Assembly: GCA_947579605.1 (NCBI GenBank)
Contig: OX388306.1
Coordinates: 1,736,001-1,800,000, forward strand
Source of the DNA: Athripsodes cinereus
Taxonomy: Eukaryota > Arthropoda > Insecta > Trichoptera > Leptoceridae
Length of the DNA stretch: 64,000 nucleotides
Direction of reading: 5' to 3'
In this document: in pieces, positions 56,301 through 64,000 of the stretch
Layout: each line of letters starts with the position of its first letter
How positions within the stretch are numbered: position 1 is the first letter of the stretch
The notes under the pieces: generated by a model
Told to the model about the DNA's origin: nothing
What the model saw: only the letters and a program-made list of their open reading frames with translations
Database searches by the model: none
Made by a program: the position numbers and the translations under genes

Positions 56301-56450
56301 TTGAGTGTGGACACTCCAAGACCAGTTTGGTTTGAAGAATTAACCCTTAATGCTACAAACTTCAAATGCTTCAAAAATTTTGTAGAAGCCTGGAAGCTTA
56401 AGTGGGATGATCTTCGTCGACCTGGACTGCCACCAGTGGATTCATCCTGA
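53289..56450 (+). CDS. R1-clade LINE ORF2 (endonuclease-reverse transcriptase), 1,053 aa
   Basis: Intact frame from ATG 53289. N-terminal APE-type endonuclease: IPILFIQEQYTF, VGGDFNARSTLW (D138, N140), SNIDLSLCS and SSDH (D217, H218). RT domain: RKAPGIDRITG, SYRPITLLPAFGKVLE, FGFCRGFSTEHAI, FLDISGAFDNAWW, GCPQGSVLGPFLWNVLFN and catalytic YADD (682-685). C-terminal zinc knuckle CPCGGGAQYAEHILWDC (C975, C977, H986, C991). DISGAFDNAWWP and HILWDC are typical of the R1 clade (R1, TRAS, SART, Waldo types). Length is normal for the clade. It nicks the target and primes reverse transcription. No 28S rRNA or telomeric repeat flanks it, so it is not in a classical R1 or TRAS site. Confidence 0.93.
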   Translation: MAHTNTASVLGQVNLGRSRAATLEAVNYMAESSIPILFIQEQYTFRGKTRGISEPYICVEKGNNPLAGFIVDGTLVEPLFLDGLSNECRCCICVSFGGREVFLISLYAKFSDPVGLHLQGLGEVLRTLHGKSVIVGGDFNARSTLWHDRPSSDRDGSGLAVEDFIASYGLHIINLPGNPATFAGVMGESNIDLSLCSMDILGRISGWRVHESALSSDHRLITMIYGGPILGIPCDLWKFKSRNVNWRYFSVVLRQRFNDFRDAWVMCPEQLGDLFNSAVVEAATVALGRSKPRKEKKSAPWWTPKLVDLRTKYRRAARKFGIVRKGTVPADSDMARELREMLSNSRREYHLEIRLARIETWKKWVKDVGSSEPWSVMKTALKEGHNADKYLSSIINNDDETLGIEATLRGLLDGLIPLDSESVDTPQHRQLRLTSRLPPSGIGNSDSLPVTYNELNEIISGLGPRKAPGIDRITGVIVKRVWEFFPGTVLCLMQRCLDLGIFPRSWKCGLLKVIPKGNGKSLSDLKSYRPITLLPAFGKVLEILVRNRLDESILPGSPKQFGFCRGFSTEHAISECVRWKSERAEKYVLGVFLDISGAFDNAWWPMILNKLKLRQCPSNLFNIVSDYFRDRKVVISHGGHRVEREVTMGCPQGSVLGPFLWNVLFNDLLTLPFPVQCTLIAYADDALLMIAENSRLALETTFASTVECILAWGRLNRLSFSAAKTAAMLMKGTLSRTRNPTLKMEGKSIRLVDDFRYLGVVLDKKFSFIQHVRGISEKGRKLFATLRSLSKGTWGFHPRCLLTIYRATYIPQISYAARVWSFRLEVGSVSLALLRGQRSLLIGLTGAYRTSASDGLPVIAGVLPADLEVRESVARRCLKVDGVAEYFGAVFRPEPGRSGIERAMIKVREKTMDIWQQRWDSSRTGRLVYKFFPDLRTRMRRHFIHFEHFSTQLISGHGDLKGKLFELNLCNEPWCPCGGGAQYAEHILWDCNLMSEARDDMIRGLSVDTPRPVWFEELTLNATNFKCFKNFVEAWKLKWDDLRRPGLPPVDSS

Positions 56451-56726
56451 TAATTTGGTGACCGAGCCGCTGAACTCTCTTACTTGTTTTGTGCATGTCC
56501 TACTCCTGTCGTTGGAGGTGGCTTTTCAAGCACTCTGTCCCTTGGTTTTGTCATTTTTTTCTTTTTTTTTTTGATCAATTGCTTATTTGCTTCCACTTTC
56601 ATACTCTAGCCTTGGAAGTTTAATGTGTTTATTTCCCTTTCTTTGTTTCTTTCAAATTCAGTAAGGAAGAAATTTCGTGTTTGGCAGTGGTGGGTATGAT
56701 TGGTAAGCATTTATTATTATTGTCTT
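56451..56726 (+). mobile_element. R1-like LINE 3' UTR
   Basis: TAATTTGGTGACCGAGCCGC and pyrimidine-rich sequence follow the ORF2 stop. The base composition stays close to ORF2 until about 56700, where AT-rich sequence and then Rep3 begin. No poly(A) tail is seen, so the exact 3' end is not fixed. Confidence 0.5.
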
Positions 56727-57040
56727 GAATACTCTACTACTTAGATAATAAGCTGTAAAGTGTTGTCTTTAGTGTTAAGAATTTTAGTACGTAGCAATAC
56801 GTAACTGTAAGAACATAGTTTGTAAGAATATTGTAGTAGTGAGTAGTGCCTTGTAGTGAGTATCTCCTCCAAGGGACATTAAGGGTTGTAGTTTAGGGGA
56901 GGATTTTGTCGGGGGGAGCCCATAAGGCAAATCCTGAGCCCTCCCTTTGAATTTTTCTTTTGTTTTGTTGAGTCTGGATGATATAGGAGCTCAGCTCTTA
57001 AAACATCCAGGGGAAAGTGGTGGGAAAACCCTTAATGGCC
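56727..57040 (+). repeat. Rep3 repeat copy
   Basis: About 310 bp nearly identical in layout to 10777-11085, including AGTACGTAGCAATACGTAAC and GGATGATATAGGAGCTCAGC. It has an extra AAGTGGTGGGAAAACCC segment shared with the inverted copy at 4305. It lies between the R1-like 3' UTR and LINE-C. Confidence 0.8.
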
Positions 57041-57059
57041 AAAAAGAGCACTGTTCTTC

Positions 57060-57256
57060 CGTCCGCAGGGGTTCCGTCAGCCCCGGCGTCCCTCTTTCAC
57101 AATAAACCGTTTCTATGACAACGATATCAGAGCGCAGGGAATGTCGTGGAAAGAGGTGACGCAATTGGCACAGAGACGCTCTGAATGGAGGAGGCTGGTT
57201 TCTGGCCTGTGCTCCCGAGAGGAGCGTTGAGGGCGATGATGATGATGATGATGGTT
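57060..57256 (+). mobile_element. LINE-C 3' end (RTE-like)
   Basis: Open to the stop at about 57230: RFYDNDIRAQGMSWKEVTQL, AQRRSEWRRLVSGLCSREER, then a GATGAT(GAT)n tail. The simple trinucleotide tail and the LAQ.R.EWRRLV motif are typical of RTE-like LINEs. Related, more degraded copy at 2815. Confidence 0.7.
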
Positions 57257-57473
57257 TTTTAAGTTATTCCTGAGCTGCCATTGATAATGCATATAAAAAA
57301 TTAAACAAAAAGGGTGTATAGAGTAGACAATTTGGAACATTTTATTGAGGCTGCATTTAAACCATTGACCGATAATGTTTTCTCAATGCCTTAGCAGCTT
57401 CAATTAAATATAGGTGTTTTTATTTTTTGTTTTCTCGGTGGTCGTAGCAGTTCCAACTTAATTTTTGTTCTTA

Positions 57474-57560
57474 ATATTGTCGACTGACGGTACTTGGCGG
57501 GAGCTTATGTAAAGTTAATAAAAATAAAACACTTAAATCTAGTACTTCTACAGCCATTTT
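57474..57560 (+). repeat. CCGACGGTACTTGG module
   Basis: TTGTCGACTGACGGTACTTG, GCGGGAGCTTATG recurs at 35199 and 36459 next to elements of the CGAGCCG family. Here it is followed by AATAAAACACTTAAATCTAG, also an arm sequence of 37680. Probably one end of a longer element. Confidence 0.45.
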
Positions 57561-57946
57561 TTAAACGTAAGCATGCTTTCTAGGGCAAGAAATTCACGTA
57601 AATATCCAAAAGTAATTAAACGTTGATATTTGTCAATTTCAATCAAAATATTCTCAGTTTTACTAAATTGTCATATTCTTCAATTCTAGGAGGTGTAAAT
57701 TTATTGATCGGTTTTATAATATTAGTGCGATTAAGAACAGGGTGTTATTTTTATCAGTGATTTTCATTTTGAATACTGATCTAGTTGTCACTCAAAGTTT
57801 GATTTAAAATGTTCATATTTGATATGTTCATAGTTCATATTTATATTATTTATACTACACTGTATGTATTTAGTTGAAATATTTCAAAGTTGCTGAAATA
57901 TTTATTATAAAATTAATAAAATCATAATATTATGTATGTACTTCGA
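57561..57946. other. no feature recognised
   Basis: AT-rich, possibly the interior of a longer CGAGCCG-family element running from 57474 to about 58050. Confidence 0.3.
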
Positions 57947-58055
57947 CAGTGACTTTATTAAGAGCGAGTCAGCTTTCAGGAGCTTCCGCTCCCATCATCA
58001 GGCTAACGAAAAAGGAAAAAAAGAGACACTTTACGTTAGCCTGATGATGAAAGCG
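57947..58055. mobile_element. inverted-repeat element, CGAGCCG family
   Basis: ACAGTGACTTTATTAAGAGC, GAGTCAGCTTTCAGGAGCTT, then complementary halves CATCATCAGGCTAACG (about 57994) and CGTTAGCCTGATGATG (about 58034). Core shared with 35195 and 37540. Confidence 0.55.
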
Positions 58056-58089
58056 AAAACGGATGAGAGCTGTAAAAAAGTATATCTAT

Positions 58090-58265
58090 CTTCTATCTAT
58101 TCCCACACACCGTATCCCAAGTGGGGTAGGTAGTGAGAGCGGAACCCCATATAGATCTGTCCTTACATACTTCTTTCGCTTCTTCAACAGTCATACAATT
58201 TTTCATGCACGCAGGTCGATTTCTCTTATTCAAAACACGACCGTCCTTGAGAATTTGATCTACAT
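58090..58265 (-). mobile_element. LINE-A 3' fragment
   Basis: Inverted tail ACACCGTATCCCAAGTGGGG then degraded coding for ..KRNRPACMKNCM on the minus strand, ending at GTAGATCAAATTCTCAAGGA. 5'-truncated. Confidence 0.6.
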
Positions 58266-58269
58266 GTAA

Positions 58270-58380
58270 AAAAGGCAGCTGTTTTTAAAACCTCACGTAG
58301 GACAAGGTAATTAACATCTTCAGTTCAGCGATGAATTTTGTCACCCATCCTGAAATGTCTCGACTATTAGCACGATGAGT
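58270..58380 (+). repeat. P3 copy, central part
   Basis: AAAAAAGGCAGCTGTTTTTA, TTCAGTTCAGCGATGAATTT, GTCACCCATCCTGAAATGTC then a degraded end. Directly follows the LINE-A fragment. Confidence 0.5.
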
Positions 58381-58429
58381 TGTACCTATGAGACCTTGAG
58401 TACATATGTAGACACATCTTTAAAAAGCA

Positions 58430-58745
58430 GATGTGATGGCAACGCAAGATACTAAATTGGAGCGGAAAGAGTCGCTCCAAATTGCGCAGGACACTGACGC
58501 CATCTTCATGGAGATTACCAACGAACGTTGGCGGACCTAATTGTAGGAGAAGTAAAACATTAATGCATTTATGTAATATAAGTAAAACGCGACAATTTGC
58601 GTCAGTTGGAAGATCGTGCTTTTGCGACAAACTCATCCTCTATATTATAATGATTGTAGGTAGGTATTTGATTTGAATGTTCGAGTATACTCTCGTTAAA
58701 ATTGTTCTTGATCAATGTACAGTAAAGAATAAAAAATAAAATACC
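58430..58745 (+). mobile_element. LINE-D 3' end
   Basis: Degraded coding then GCGACAAACTCATCCTCTAT, TTGATCAATGTACAGTAAAG, AATAAAAAATAAAATA. The tail matches 59440-59575 and the inverted copy at 14205. Confidence 0.5.
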
Positions 58746-59439
58746 GAATAGCATTCACTTAAGTACTTATGCAATGACGATAAACAAAATAAAAAAAAAT
58801 AAAAAATAAAAGACAATCGATCCGGCATATTATGATTGTCTTCTGTTGTTTAACAAATGAATGATGGAGCATGTCAAAATACTTAATAATACTTGACAAT
58901 ATGTACAACATATTTTTTTCATTTCATATTTCGTCTCAAGTATGTTGTTTATATTATTCGTCCACACAAAATACATGTTCTGAAAAAAGTTCCTACGTCT
59001 GCATGTACAAAGCTGCTATCAAAATAAAATGATTGACTTTTAGTACGTAAGCTTTCATTGATTGTGTATCGATGGATTGTGCTTTTGAAGACGCTTTTTA
59101 TATTTATCTATATTATTATAGATTAAAGCTTTGTGTAAGTATAATTTTTCATTGTAGTTTATGTTTGAAATAAATAAATAAAAAAAACAGGTTTGTTTGT
59201 ATGTTTTAAGTCATTTAAAATATTGTATTAAGTGAAGGTGCACAAATGTTGTATTAATCTTTATTAAAAGAAAATTAAAATATGCCATCATAGAGTATGT
59301 TAGTTTTAATAATTATGTAAGCGATGCAAACTTTTAGAATTGGGGCTCCCTGTTTAACAGATTTTTTTTTATTCTTTTGACACATAATTGCAGTTACATT
59401 GTTAAAACATTTTTCACATAACGACATTTGTTTATTTAT
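58746..59439. other. no feature recognised
   Basis: AT-rich sequence; an AATAAATAAATAAAAAAAAC run near 59170 could be another retroposon tail. Confidence 0.35.
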
Positions 59440-59578
59440 TGAGTCGACGTTAATCGCGCCTCTGCGATAAACTCGCCCTCTGTGTATTGATTGTATGATT
59501 ATCTTTGTTTTAAATGTATTTTTGTGTGAATTTGCTTGTAATCAATGTACAGTAAAGAATAAATAAATAAATACATTT
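59440..59578 (+). mobile_element. LINE-D 3' end
   Basis: GCGCCTCTGCGATAAACTCG, CCCTCTGTGTATTGATTG, ATCAATGTACAGTAAAGAAT, AAATAAATAAATA. No coding sequence remains. Confidence 0.6.
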
Positions 59579-59919
59579 TTTATAAAACTCCATCTTTATG
59601 TATGGCAAAAAACACAGTTGGTTTTAGTTTTACTTAAAAGATTTTCTTAAGTTGTGACCTGGTTTCGACTTATTAAGTCATTGTCAAACCAATTGTGATT
59701 TTTTCCATATATATTAACGATATGAGTTTTAAACAATGCATCCATTAATAATTTACACAATTTTTTTTCAATTTAATTTACAGAGTTCTAAATCGATCCT
59801 TTTGAATAACATCTTAAAGTTTTCAAAATCAGATTCAAAAGAAAACACATTAATACGTAGATAATAAAATCATCCATAATCATCATACACATAAAGCACC
59901 ATATGCGAAAACGGAGTTT

Positions 59920-60252
59920 GGTGAAGTAGATACAACTACGAACTCTACATGTAGTATCAAGATGTGCATATATCACCAAGCACATCAAAATCTGCCGACT
60001 CCGATGGCTAGGGCATGTGGAAAGAATGAACGACACATCAACAATCAACAGAATATACTCCACAAAGCCCAGTGGCAGAAGAAGCGTCGGGAGGCCAAAG
60101 TTGAGATGGATGGATGGGGTGGAAAAGGACCTGCGAGCTTTGGGCGTGACCAATTGGCGACGAGAGGTGATGGATAGGAGGGAGTGGAGGCGACTTCTTG
60201 AGGAGGCCAAGACCCACACAGGGTTGTAGCGCCATTGATGATGATGATGACA
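59920..60252 (+). mobile_element. RTE-like LINE C-terminal fragment
   Basis: One frame reads CAYITKHIKICRLRWLGHVE, RMNDTSTINRIYSTKPSGRR, SVGRPKLRWMDGVEKDLRAL, GVTNWRREVMDRREWRRLLE and stops at 60227-60229, followed by a GATGATGATGAT tail. RLRWLGHVERM and GRPK.RW.D are standard C-terminal motifs of RTE-like LINEs. The upstream RT is missing. Open over about 70 codons in this copy, so relatively young. Confidence 0.75.
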
Positions 60253-60699
60253 CATAAAGCACAAAAAACTGTGCGATTATGTACAATTTTCACTAGAGGA
60301 AATTTCTTCCATGCGATTCAGGATTTCACAAGTGTTTTGTGTGAATAATGGTTATAATTTCATTTTATTACTATCTATTATCGTAATTATTATTATCTGT
60401 GCAATGCCAGGTAATGATACATAATTGTTATTGTATAGCCGCATTGTCACATACGATAAATAACACAATCGGAATCAATACATAACAATATCAATACAAC
60501 CTGACTGGCGGCCGAGTGAACTTACAACTTATTGATATAGTAAAAAGAGTGTCTGTAGGTTCACTTGAAGCTGTTCATAATTAAAACAAGAACCTGAATT
60601 TGTAATAAATCTATGTATATATTTCCAGTTCGATTTGTAAAGGTTATGGAGTGAAAGCTGGGGTAATACCTATTTACTTACTTATGCAAGTATTCCAAT

Positions 60700-61200
60700 C
60701 TAATGCTGAAAACAAGCCTCCTCCATATTATGTCTCCAGGCATCTCTGTTCTGAGCCCCTAGATAAACACGCACTTGGCGATCGACTACAAACGAATTTT
60801 CGACTATAACCGCAACAATAACGCATAATTACACGGTACATGTAGGTAGATTGTCGAAAAGTTCGCCAGTAGTCGATTGCTAAGTACGGTTTGTATACGG
60901 GCTCTGAGCTTCATGCAAGCAGTCGCCAGCGATTCTTCTAATGTTGTCAGACCATCGTGTGGGAGGTCTTTCTCTACTCCTTTCATTTTCACGAGGACTC
61001 CACTCCACTACTCTTTTTGTCCATCTTTGATCTTTGAGCATGCCCTGGTCACGACTACTCTTTCGACGACATTAGTAACCCTCAATTCTCTACTATTTCA
61101 GTTATTCTTTTGCGATCAGACAGGTTTACTTGTAGCATCGCTCTTTCGTGTCTCGTTTGTGCTATTCGGAGGTTCTTGGTGATCGACATGGTTAAAGTCA
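60700..61200 (-). mobile_element. LINE C-terminal fragment with nested MITE
   Basis: Minus strand reads degraded ..WSGVLVKMKGVEKDLP and, rejoined across the insertion, IRRIAGDCLHEAQNRDAWRH, a LINE C-terminal signature. The inserted element at 60754-60903 splits the HEAQNRDAW motif. Frames are broken elsewhere. Clade uncertain. Confidence 0.55.
60754..60903. mobile_element. 150-bp PIF/Harbinger-like MITE
   Basis: Imperfect inverted repeats AGCCCCTAGATAAACACGCA.. and the complement of AGCCCGTATACAAACCGTAC.., continuing through ATCGACTAC..CGAA.TTTTCGAC. Flanking 3-bp duplication CTG (60751-60753, 60904-60906). Removing the element and one CTG restores LINE coding. Non-coding. Confidence 0.72.
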
Positions 61201-61309
61201 AAGCTTCTACTTTGGGTATTAATATGAATAAAAAGGGGCTGGGGTGAAAATGGACAGAGATCAAAATGAGTACGGAAAATGCTGTGACGGACACTGATGT
61301 CTGCAAGCG

Positions 61310-61620
61310 ACATTTGGACATGGCTGAAAAAGGATGAAAGCGATATAAATGCAGTTGAAATGAGATCATTGAGAAGAGTGTGCAGTAGAAGTCTGAAAGA
61401 CAGAATGTGTTAAAGTGTAGGTATGAAAATTGGGGTAATAACAATAATGAATGTGAACAAACTATAGTAGTTTAGGCACGTAAAAAGAATAAATGAAGAC
61501 AGAATCACAAGGAAGAGACAAGTATATAGCTAAGAGGAATGGTGCTAAGAAACGTGGCTGCCCAAGGATTAAATGGCAAGACCATTAAAACGAGATTCTG
61601 CATGAAGAGGAGAGCTAGCA
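61310..61620 (+). mobile_element. LINE-A-like coding fragment
   Basis: Degraded coding WLKKDESDINAVEMRSLRRV, CSRSLKDRM, then RHVKRINEDRITRKRQVYS and KKRGCPRIKWQD. Matches the layout of 20060 and 37700. Several stops. Confidence 0.55.
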
Positions 61621-61690
61621 TATTTGTTTCGTGTAATTAGTCTGCTGGCTACCCTACATGTAGGAAATGTCGCGATGGCATAAATAATAT
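61620..61690 (+). repeat. P3 3' tail fragment
   Basis: TTCGTGTAATTAGTCTGCTG, GCTACCCTACATGTAGGAAA, TGTCGCGATGGCATAAATA directly follows the LINE-A-like fragment. The CCTACATGTAGG variant keeps the stem pairing of CCCAC..GTGGG. Confidence 0.5.
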
Positions 61691-62369
61691 ATTCTAAAAA
61701 AATAATATGGTTTTTCTCTATTTTTTCTGGAATATCAACCCTGTCAAAGCTGAGTGTTTCGACTTGTCAAAATAATATGCAAATGATGCAAGAAATGATT
61801 CTTTCATCGATGCATTCATCTCATCCCCATCTCTATCTGCGTTCCTGATACTTTATATAGGTGCTGTGTTGCTTTATTATGTTCTACCTATGCATTGTCA
61901 AATCCTTTTCACATTATTAGAATTGCAACAAACTCCTTACACAACCTGCGATCGAACGCATTAATTAATTATCGATGAATATTCATTATCATTTCGTCCT
62001 TCGACGTTACTCTCCGGAGCTCAGAGCAAAAATCAGCATCTTCCATTTAGAAAGTCTCTCCCCCAATTGAGTCCACCTCTTTCTAAGACATTCCTAGCGC
62101 TCTGTTGTTGTTGTCATAGGAACGGTGATTGTGAAAGATGGACGTCTGAAACGTTAGAAACCTCGTGGAAAAATAGACAGAGCAGTCTATGGCTAACTTT
62201 CACAGGTCATACTCAAAATATGACTCAACCAAGACCATCGTTTTCCCTGTATTACATATACTACAGATCATAGGAATAATTCTCAACAGACACCTTATCC
62301 AAACAATCAATATACTGTGTACACTCCATTTAGTGGAAAATTACGAATTTCAATGAACTGAGGCACATA
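61691..62369. other. no feature recognised
   Basis: Mixed sequence; 62090-62270 (GAACGGTGATTGTGAAAGAT, GGTCATACTCAAAATATGAC) resembles degraded LINE coding but cannot be assigned. Confidence 0.3.
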
Positions 62370-62460
62370 CGTAGAACTAAAGAGACTAGCTGAAAATAGG
62401 GAGGAATGGAGAAGAAAACCAATCCAATAGATTGTAACTCATTTTATATATATAGCTGTC
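62370..62460 (+). mobile_element. LINE-B 3' end
   Basis: Encodes YVELKRLAENREEWRRK then SNGL-type ending and an ATATATAT tail, matching 36511-36600 inverted. An internal deletion removes the TKLVADQ part. Confidence 0.65.
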
Positions 62461-62479
62461 AATAAACTTGTAGAACCCA

Positions 62480-62665
62480 GCAGGACAAAACCTTCTAAAT
62501 CTGGAGAGACGGGACGATTTAGCGTCACGGGGTTGACTGTTTGGAATCGACTACCTGCAGATCTATGACAGAACCAGCCTACTGTCACATTCAGAAGCAT
62601 GTTGAAAAAATTACTGTTCAGCAGAAGTCACTGCGCCCTTGAGATGGTCATGGATTATTAAACGG
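62480..62665 (+). mobile_element. LINE C-terminal remnant (CR1/Jockey-like)
   Basis: Degraded frame SVTGLTVWNRLPADL, stop, then TFRSMLKKLLFSRSHCALE. The WN.LP..(L/I)....T...F...LK..L pattern is a LINE C-terminal signature, distinct from the 2428/30021 family. Confidence 0.5.
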
Positions 62666-63284
62666 CACCTTATAAAATTTTCCATATCATTATTATTGTA
62701 ATGAAACTTAATAAAGAAGTCGTTATAGGTCAATCTTAGTATTTTACTAGTGTACGACACAATTCTCAACAGTGTGAAAAACGTTTTACGTACATTTTGT
62801 GTTATTATTATTAAAATATGAACAACAATAGCAAGTTCCATATTATTATTACCATCATCATCATTCTAACTACGAAAGTCAAAAATAATCCTACATCTCC
62901 TTTACGTCTTTTCACTTCACGTTTATTCGTTATTAAGAATTTCAAAGGAAGATTTACACACATTTTAAATACAAGATTATTTCAAGTAGCGTCAAACTAT
63001 TGAATAATTATAGGTATATTTATTATATTCCATCCATATGCATTACTTTTTTTACAATTGAGTTTAGAGAGTTCTAAAATTTGACAATAAACGCTTTGTA
63101 GTACATAAACGCGATTTTGATTTAGAAATGTTTTTTATGTGCATTGAATAAAAAACATTGTAATTTTTTTCCGAAATACGTTTCTGAAAAAAAAGTAATC
63201 GGTAAAAAGTTACAAAGGAGTTAAAAATTTCAATTCATCTAATACGAGTATAATAAAAATTGGAAAAAGCTAATAAATACTTTT
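62666..63284. other. no feature recognised
   Basis: AT-rich, no element ends or coding-like frames seen. Confidence 0.35.
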
Positions 63285-63408
63285 TATATCTCGAATTTAG
63301 TGATGAGGTTCTCCAGCCATCCTGAACGTCTTAATTTTTGTTGGTATGGAAAGGATATTTTGCATCTTGATGACATGCAGCTGGTCTGCTGTTTGGTGTA
63401 GTGGTAGC
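63285..63408 (+). repeat. P3 copy, central and 3' part
   Basis: TTTAGTGATGAGGTTCTCCA, GCCATCCTGAACGTCTTAAT, ATGACATGCAGCTGGTCTGC then a jump to GGTGTAGTGGTAG: the CCCCACTTGTGGGATATGCC block is deleted. Confidence 0.6.
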
Positions 63409-63599
63409 AGAAGCAAAAATAGAAAAAAGTTGATTTGTGCTTTAATTATTTTTTTGTTCTTCTCTGAGTCACCAAAAGACTTTCTTTGGGTTGCAGAAAA
63501 TGCTCAACCAGAATGCTATTTGTACTCCACTCTCTGCTGCAATGTCAAGACTTCCAATCGATTGAAAAAAACAATTATTTTTTCCTCTTTATTTTTAAA

Positions 63600-63990
63600 T
63601 ATGGAAAGACCACAAAAGAGATGGGAGGATGACAATATACTCGTACAAGTCGTGGGAAAAAGGTGCGTTCGTATTGCTCAAGACCGTGAAAAATAGAAAG
63701 CATGGAAGAGGTTCATATCCAGTAGTGGAGAGACGAAGGCTAGCAGTAAGTAGATAAAAAAAGATTGACTATAAACAAGTGAATAGTGTATGTGATAAAG
63801 CGGGCTGTATTTTTGATTTAATGCAAAATTATAATAATTTTAGGTCCAGCAAACAATGGGCGCCCTGTCGTCATGGGCGTGTCTGTCCATGTACCATGGT
63901 GGGGTGGGAGTGTACCTATCCGACGTAGAAGGAATCTCCGACACGACGACAAGAACTCAGATGAAGAAGAAGAAGAATGGAAATAATAAT
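63600..63990 (+). mobile_element. LINE C-terminal fragment with (GAA)n tail
   Basis: Encodes MERPQKRWEDDNILVQVVGK, RCVRIAQDREK, stop, KAWKRFISSSGETK. The RPQ.RWEDD..(V)GK.W.R.AQDR..W pattern is a LINE polymerase C-terminus. A further conserved-looking stretch at 63840-63960 (GGGCGCCCTGTCGTCATGGG) leads to a GATGAAGAAGAAGAAG tail. Truncated 5'. Confidence 0.6.
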
Positions 63991-64000
63991 AACAATATGT

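Noticed and set aside
63346..63696. 116-codon open frame as a single gene
   Set aside because: It runs from a P3 repeat into a LINE C-terminus; only the latter part resembles protein.

Overview
The window is animal nuclear DNA, almost certainly from an insect. It is strongly AT-rich and dominated by interspersed repeats, and host coding sequence is very sparse and split by a long intron. The only host gene I can support is an orthologue of drumstick (drm), the 81-residue odd-skipped-family zinc-finger protein. Its two coding exons lie at 18489-18709 and 31002-31026 on the + strand, separated by a 12.3 kb intron full of repeats. The order of insect cannot be fixed from the sequence. One SINE (13.0-13.3 kb) looks like types I associate with Lepidoptera and other insects, which is weak evidence.

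Layout. 0-18 kb: degraded LINE 3' ends, short repeats and small inverted-repeat elements. 18.1-31.2 kb: drm (probable 5' UTR exon, coding exon 1, intron, 25-nt final coding exon, poly(A) signal), with LINE and SINE-like fragments and a 249-bp hAT element in the intron. 31.1-34.9 kb: an extremely AT-rich stretch with no recognisable gene. 35-44.4 kb: a mosaic of nested elements, with a 13-copy 37-bp satellite, an RTE-like LINE fragment, and several inverted-repeat elements whose target-site duplications can be read directly. 45.6-50.4 kb: a complete, apparently young Ty3/gypsy retrotransposon with 305-bp LTRs that read as identical, intact gag and pol, a -1 frameshift site, a polypurine tract and a putative self-complementary primer-binding site. 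52.6-56.7 kb: an R1-clade LINE with intact ORF2, truncated inside ORF1 and fused in frame to an RTE-like LINE fragment. 57-64 kb: more LINE and SINE-like fragments.

Families used below. P3: a short (~230 bp) repeat with about 18 full or partial copies. LINE-A: a LINE whose protein ends near ..WRSVLSAYPTW and whose 3' tail resembles that of P3. LINE-B: RTE-like, ends ..AENREEWRR. LINE-C: RTE-like, ends ..LAQRRSEWRRL. LINE-D: has a 3' end in AAAGAATAAATAAATA. Rep3: a three-copy repeat of about 310 bp. Repeat boundaries are by eye and good to about 10-20 bp unless a target-site duplication is given.

How it fits together: drm would act in the nucleus by relieving Lines-mediated repression of Bowl during leg-joint and gut patterning (fly knowledge). 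The gypsy element and the R1-like ORF2 carry complete enzyme sets. Everything else is remnant or non-autonomous DNA. No tRNA gene, rRNA gene, CRISPR array or bacterial-type gene was found.
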